From a virus, in the IMG/VR virus record IMGVR_UViG_3300017987_000152, positions 1 to 43,940 of that record: 43,940 nt of DNA; one strand, written 5' to 3'. A program made the translations under genes and the position numbers. Positions 39,924-43,940 of the stretch are shown in pieces (position 1 is the stretch's first letter; the number at the start of each line of letters is the position of its first letter). Below the pieces are notes generated by a model. That model searched no databases and had not been told where the DNA came from. It worked only from the letters and a program-made list of their open reading frames with translations.

Positions 39924-41890
39924 ATTGCACCCCTGTCGGCGAGGTTGACCTTGAGCTCCTGAATCGAGTCGCCCACCGAGCCCATCCCGCGCAGGGCGCG
40001 GGCAAGCCCTGAGTCGTCGAGCGACTCCTCGCCCATACGCGCCGCCAAGAGCAAACGCGCGATGGAGTCCTCACATTCTGCGAACACATCCGAGCGTTCG
40101 ACGATGTCGGCCAGGTGCTCGTCACCAACGAACTGCATGGACAGGATCGCGTCCATCGAGTGCTCATCGGGCGTGGCGCCCTGCTCGGCGGCGGAGTCCA
40201 TGCCCTCGGCGACCTCGGAGGCCGCGACCTTGAACATGGCGAGTGCAGCACGCATCCGGTCGTTGAGCTCGGGGCGCTGAGAAGCGACCTTGAGCGACAT
40301 CTTGGTCGGGGCCGGTGTCACACCGTAGATCGTGGCCGACTGACCGTAGCTCAGGCCCGACGCGTAGTCGATGGCGTGGTCGTTCGCGCCCATGCTCGCG
40401 AGCTTGATCCGCATTGCGCCAGTGTCGGAGAAGCTCTCGACGCCCCCCTTGGAGCTAAGAGACCACGACAATGGCCCTGATCGGGTCACGACGGCGGACT
40501 CCCTGAGCTTCTGCTTCGCCGTAGGATCCTCGGCGACCATGGGGCCCTCGATGTCGATCCACGTCCAGCTCACCGGGATGTAGTAGACAGGTATCTTGGG
40601 CACGCCCAGGTCATGGAAGGGGTCGAGGGACTCGCGAGGGCGAATGAGCTCGCCCACGGGGATCAGGGCGCAGCGTTCGAGCGTGTCCTTGCGACGCACG
40701 ATGTAGGTCATGTGACCGTCGGGCGATCCCACGATCGACTCAACGACGACGGTCGGAGAGAAGACTGGGAGGTGGTTTTGCGAACCCATGAAGCATCCGT
40801 TGGCCCCCATCGTGGGCTTGCCCATGGTGGGCACGTCGCGGGGGTTGAACTCGCAGCGCACCCCTTTCGCTGAGTGCGAGACGAGCTCACGGTTGTGGTA
40901 CGAAATCGCCTTGACCCTCGAAGCCACATTGCCGTCGAACGACATCACCTGCGTCGACACGACGCAGGGGATCCCTTCGATCTTGTAGTAGCCTGGGTGT
41001 TTGATCGTGATCGGCGCCTTGGTGGGGAGCGGCACCTCGACGGCGGCGTTGGCCGGGAACTGCCTGATCATGACGTAGCCCTTGCGCATCATGTCGGCGA
41101 TCTTCGTGTCGGCCTCGGCGCCGATGAGCTCACGCAGGTCGCGGCCGCTGATCCCGAGGCGCTCGCCGTCGGGCGTGTGCGCGTAGAAGGTGCCGCTTGG
41201 CCCGGGTGTGAGCATCACCACGTCGGGCATCCTCGTGACCTCGGGGGCGTCGAGGCGCGGCCGAAGCGCATAAAGCGCGGGGTCGAGGCCGTACGACTTG
41301 GCGACGCGGACGAGGCTAGGGTAGCCGATCAGGACGCGCTCGAGCTGGTCGTACTCGTGCCCGCAGCCGGCCTCCTTGTTGATGGAGGCGCCCTTGGCGA
41401 AGCCCGCCCCGCCCGCTGCGCCTGGCGTCGGGACGATGTTGAGCGGGGTCACGTCGCCCGTCAGGTGGCCGATGTACTGGTTCGAGGGGGCCTCAGGGCT
41501 GTAGCTGTCGCCCTTGCGCCCATGAGGGAACAGGTCACCCACGCCGTCGCCGGCCATAGCCCGCATGTAGCTCGACTCGCGCAGCGACCTCATCTGCTCG
41601 CCGTCGTACATCACGTCGACCGGGTCGAGCTTGATGTCGTTCGTGCGACCGTCGCGGCGGATCGTGAACGCGAGCGCGATTTTGTTGCCGATGTCGACCC
41701 ACCCCGAGGCGCTACCTTTGGATGGGTCAGACTGCGTGAACTTCACGTTCGCGGACGAAAGCTCGACGTAGGGGTGGCTCGACGCCACGGACTTCAGGAC
41801 CTCGGCGCCCCATCTGGTCGGATCTTCTCCGATGGAGGCCCCTGCGGTCTTGCGGAGCGACATCTTGCTCTTCACGCGAAAGAAGGTCAT
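39920..41890 (-). CDS. Large probable virion structural protein
   Basis: This 656-residue protein has its start set at ATG 41890 by GAGAGGAAC upstream, beginning MTFFRVKSKMSLRKTAGASI. Segments such as GWVDIGNKIALAFTIRRDGR and IKLDPVDVMYDGEQMRSL, later VVMLTPGPSGTFYAHTPDGE and HPGYYKIEGIPCVVSTQVMS, are beta-rich; the last 150 residues are helical (RMRAALAMFKVAASEVAEGM, ECEDSIARLLLAARMGEES). I do not recognise a named family. The position downstream of the spike-like gene and upstream of a leader-bearing protein suggests a baseplate or head-tail component. Confidence 0.6.
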   Translation of the reverse strand: MTFFRVKSKMSLRKTAGASIGEDPTRWGAEVLKSVASSHPYVELSSANVKFTQSDPSKGSASGWVDIGNKIALAFTIRRDGRTNDIKLDPVDVMYDGEQMRSLRESSYMRAMAGDGVGDLFPHGRKGDSYSPEAPSNQYIGHLTGDVTPLNIVPTPGAAGGAGFAKGASINKEAGCGHEYDQLERVLIGYPSLVRVAKSYGLDPALYALRPRLDAPEVTRMPDVVMLTPGPSGTFYAHTPDGERLGISGRDLRELIGAEADTKIADMMRKGYVMIRQFPANAAVEVPLPTKAPITIKHPGYYKIEGIPCVVSTQVMSFDGNVASRVKAISYHNRELVSHSAKGVRCEFNPRDVPTMGKPTMGANGCFMGSQNHLPVFSPTVVVESIVGSPDGHMTYIVRRKDTLERCALIPVGELIRPRESLDPFHDLGVPKIPVYYIPVSWTWIDIEGPMVAEDPTAKQKLRESAVVTRSGPLSWSLSSKGGVESFSDTGAMRIKLASMGANDHAIDYASGLSYGQSATIYGVTPAPTKMSLKVASQRPELNDRMRAALAMFKVAASEVAEGMDSAAEQGATPDEHSMDAILSMQFVGDEHLADIVERSDVFAECEDSIARLLLAARMGEESLDDSGLARALRGMGSVGDSIQELKVNLADRGAM

Positions 41891-41903
41891 CTTGCTGTTC
41901 CTC

Positions 41904-42380
41904 TCAGGTTGACCAGAATGTGCCCGCTGGCCATATCGTGGCTGAATCGTACTGACTCGAAAGTGTGATTGAGGCTGATCCTGCGATTTCCTCAGCGCCG
42001 TCTGGCTCAATGATAACCTGGCCGGCACCCGAATCGCCTTTGACTATATGTAAGGGCCCCACCCTCGCATTAGCCAACGCCGGCAGGCCCACCGTCTTGT
42101 TCGTGGCGCCAGTGTTCACCGTGACCACCATGACCTCGCGCTGTGATGACAGGTCAATGTTGTCGGCGGTCGTCACGCGGTCATTCGTCAAGCCTTCGCA
42201 GAGGACCTCGGCGAGGCTGCCGATCCCGGCGATCTGTTCCTTGTATACAGGAGAGTCCTCAGAATAGTCATCGAAGCTGTTCGCGATCGCGACGAAGGTC
42301 TCGCCGCCCACGTTCATGCCAAAAGCGTTAACCAAGGCGCTCGAAACCTGATCGATGAGGTCTGAAAGGTAGCTCATCAT
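41904..42380 (-). CDS. Structural protein with beta-helix-type C-terminal motif
   Basis: This 158-residue protein starts at ATG 42380, overlapping the upstream stop. The N-terminus is helical (LSDLIDQVSSALVNAFGMNV). The C-terminal part, MVVTVNTGATNKTVGLPALA then GPLHIVKGDSGAGQVIIEPD and ITLSSQYDSATIWPAGTFW, follows a pattern common at the ends of tail spikes and tail-associated beta proteins. It may cap or trim the spike encoded upstream. No enzymatic motif is seen. Confidence 0.6.
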   Translation of the reverse strand: MMSYLSDLIDQVSSALVNAFGMNVGGETFVAIANSFDDYSEDSPVYKEQIAGIGSLAEVLCEGLTNDRVTTADNIDLSSQREVMVVTVNTGATNKTVGLPALANARVGPLHIVKGDSGAGQVIIEPDGAEEIAGSASITLSSQYDSATIWPAGTFWST

Positions 42381-43342
42381 TCACCTCGAACGTTGGTGCA
42401 GCCCGTTCCGAAAAACGGAGGCATCTGTGAGGTCGTTGGGGTCGTAACTGCGGCCGCGCTAGGTATCAAGGGCAGTACGTATGTATGGAAGTGGCTGTTG
42501 TAGGGGGCCAACACGCCGTTTGTGACCGCTTGCTCAACCAAATCCGCCCTTGCCACTGCGTTCGCAGGATTGGCCCCGCCCAGATTCACGAGGCTTGAGT
42601 TCAGCGTGATGCTGTTCGCCGCGACGATGCCCACGACGGTCGAGGTCGTGACCTCGATGTCGCCTGAGGGCTCAATCTTGAGCTCGGCGGTGTCTGTGCC
42701 GCCTGCGTACATGGTCACGCGCGCGTTTTGTTCGTCGTCAAACAGCCTCACCTCGAGCGTGCTGCCATCATTCAGTGCGGCATTGGGCGAATGCTGAAGT
42801 GCTCGGCCAAGGCCAGCTTCGTCGATGATGCTACGCCACTGGTATCGGGCGTAGGCTTTCGTGCCCCTCGAGCCGATCAGCGAAGCCATGCCGGGCATCA
42901 CATGCTCGAGCGCCTCGGCGTAGTTCGTAATCTTGCGCTGCCCGATCTCCCAGATCGATGCGCAGAAGTCGCCCGTGTCGACGAGGACCATCGCTTGATC
43001 AACCAAAACGCGCGCCCGGTCGCCGGCCGCGTTGACGATTTCGATCTTTTTTGCTGTCGTCAGATCGACAAGATCATCTGCGGTGTCACGAAGAACACGC
43101 TTGCCTTGATCGTTAATGACTGGAACCCTGACCTCACCCGCGACGAAGTGGCGCAAGCCATCAGTCGCGACCACGACGCGGTCTCCAGCCGTAAAATCGT
43201 ACTCGACGCCCGAGAAGATAGAACGGATCTTGCTAAGGTTCTCGCCGTCGTCGGTTCGCACCGACACGGCGCCTGAAGCGTAGGTGGCCGTGACCTTCGC
43301 CTCGACGAAGCGCATGCCCGACCTGGAAGATTCTCTGTCCAT
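42377..43342 (-). CDS. Baseplate spike protein, gpV/gp45-like (probable)
   Basis: This protein has 321 residues from ATG 43342, or 312 from ATG 43315, which has AGG at better spacing. The N-terminal ~70 residues look like an OB fold (VEAKVTATYASGAVSVRTDD, DFTAGDRVVVATDG). The middle has a helical insert, then regular short strands (ELKIEPSGDIEVTTSTVVGI, ANSITLNSSLVNLGG) that fit a triple-stranded beta helix. The C-terminus has YNSHFHTYVLPLIPS, an H-x-H like the iron-binding tip of P2 gpV and related membrane-piercing spikes. It is the first gene of the leftward unit. Confidence 0.68.
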   Translation of the reverse strand: MDRESSRSGMRFVEAKVTATYASGAVSVRTDDGENLSKIRSIFSGVEYDFTAGDRVVVATDGLRHFVAGEVRVPVINDQGKRVLRDTADDLVDLTTAKKIEIVNAAGDRARVLVDQAMVLVDTGDFCASIWEIGQRKITNYAEALEHVMPGMASLIGSRGTKAYARYQWRSIIDEAGLGRALQHSPNAALNDGSTLEVRLFDDEQNARVTMYAGGTDTAELKIEPSGDIEVTTSTVVGIVAANSITLNSSLVNLGGANPANAVARADLVEQAVTNGVLAPYNSHFHTYVLPLIPSAAAVTTPTTSQMPPFFGTGCTNVRGE

Positions 43343-43417
43343 TATTGGCACGTTGGCACCCTGGTGCTTGGATGTTTTACCTTTGAGCTCGTGAACACGT
43401 TTGCCACCGAGTCGAAC
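43343..43417. other. Divergent intergenic region
   Basis: The 75 bp between the leftward spike gene and the rightward edge gene should hold promoters for both. TTGGCA at about 43352 with an AT-rich TTTTACC about 17 bases later is the best rightward candidate, but it is weak. The repeated element of the 12-13 kb region is not present. Confidence 0.3.
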
Positions 43418-43940
43418 ATGGATCTGAATACTATCGCAAAAGCGGCCGCCCTGCGCTACCACGCCAAGGGTGGGAATCCCGAGGCGATTGTCGCTGACAT
43501 GGTCAAATCCGCAAGCCTCACTTCGCATCAGCTCGATCGCGTGTGCAACCTGTCAAACCGTTACATCCTGATGGGTGTGCACAAGAAGATCGCGCTCAAG
43601 ATCAACCACCCCCATTCCGTGTACGAGCCCGTCAAGACGGCGAACGTCGTGGCGATTCTCAGGGGTGATGGTAAGCCAGTCGGTCCGGTGGAAACCGAGG
43701 GCCCCGAGTGGGTTCAGCCCGAACGAAACGCCCTGATGGAAGCAATCTCGGTTGATGATGACAGTCCGCCCGGCGTCCCGCCGACGCCTGAGCAGATGAT
43801 CATGAAGATGAAGTTCACCGCCTGGGGGTGTCGCAACGCTATCTCCAAGGCGAAGATGAGGGCCCAGTGCCTCCGGGACGAAGCGGCTCGGCTTGACATC
43901 ATCGCTGAGCGCCTTCGCCAGCGCTTCGAGCGCCTGATCG
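43418..43940 (+). CDS. Hypothetical protein, cut by the right edge
   Basis: The frame runs from ATG 43418 to the window end without a stop (174 codons); an in-frame GTG at 43391 is an alternative start. It begins MDLNTIAKAAALRYHAKGG, has helical parts (VADMVKSASLTSHQLDRVCN) and a segment YEPVKTANVVAILRGDGKPV, then a long charged helix (NAISKAKMRAQCLRDEAARL). The family is not recognised. It is transcribed away from the spike gene and may begin another rightward structural unit. Confidence 0.6.
   Translation, partial: MDLNTIAKAAALRYHAKGGNPEAIVADMVKSASLTSHQLDRVCNLSNRYILMGVHKKIALKINHPHSVYEPVKTANVVAILRGDGKPVGPVETEGPEWVQPERNALMEAISVDDDSPPGVPPTPEQMIMKMKFTAWGCRNAISKAKMRAQCLRDEAARLDIIAERLRQRFERLI

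Noticed and set aside
39675-40251. N-terminal extension of the 38881 gene to 40251
   Set aside because: The extension is antisense-frame-like low-complexity sequence lying inside two other leftward genes; the protein-like part begins only at the TTG 39672 region.
43343-43528. Upstream extension of the spike gene to 43528
   Set aside because: It would overlap the start of the divergent gene at 43418 and lacks a ribosome site; the OB-fold start fits ATG 43342 or 43315.

Overview
This window is a 43.9 kb piece of a GC-rich, double-stranded DNA tailed bacteriophage genome. The evidence is a TerL-type terminase, a probable portal protein, a gpV-like baseplate spike, large repetitive tail fibres, a lysis cassette, phage-style replication genes, and almost gap-free packing with ATGA/GTGA/TGATG start-stop overlaps. 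Genes are cut by both edges, so the whole genome is longer. No tRNA, rRNA, CRISPR array, insertion sequence or integrase was seen. The host cannot be named; purine-rich GGAGG-type ribosome binding sites point to an ordinary bacterial host.

Layout. (1) 2-9162, + strand: tail-fibre and adhesin-like genes, several sharing domains. (2) 9166-11733, + strand: probable lysis cassette (membrane proteins, a transglycosylase-like endolysin, spanin-like proteins), closed by hairpins and a strong terminator. (3) 12222-13989, - strand: four small unknown genes; two follow an identical 32-bp promoter-like element and a GC hairpin. (4) 14103-23621, + strand, starting at a divergent promoter region: a winged-helix regulator, small genes, a protein with an RNAP alpha-CTD-like domain, DNA polymerase III alpha (DnaE), two DnaQ-like exonucleases (one frameshifted), a PD-(D/E)XK nuclease-like protein, an HU-like protein and a mini zinc ribbon. 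(5) 23548-28396: probable head-side genes including a portal with an inserted zinc ribbon. (6) 28409-34516: one 2035-residue polypeptide fusing the beta and beta' subunits of multisubunit RNA polymerase, with catalytic motifs intact. (7) 34513-37245: small genes, most starting with the same leader MN(A/G)M(I/V)K(V/I/L)A. (8) 37235-38767: terminase large subunit. (9) 43342-38760, - strand: baseplate spike, structural proteins and one more leader-bearing protein. (10) 43418 onward, + strand: a gene leaving the window.

How it fits together. The phage carries its own transcription engine (single-chain beta-beta' RNAP) and its own replicative polymerase with separate proofreading-type exonucleases. 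The polymerase carries a textbook sliding-clamp-binding motif. The main novelty candidates are the fused RNAP, the shared N-terminal leader (possibly a capsid-targeting signal), the repeated promoter elements, and two frameshift sites where coding support continues in another frame. No sigma factor, RNAP alpha N-terminal domain, helicase, clamp or recognisable major capsid gene was found here; they may lie outside the window.
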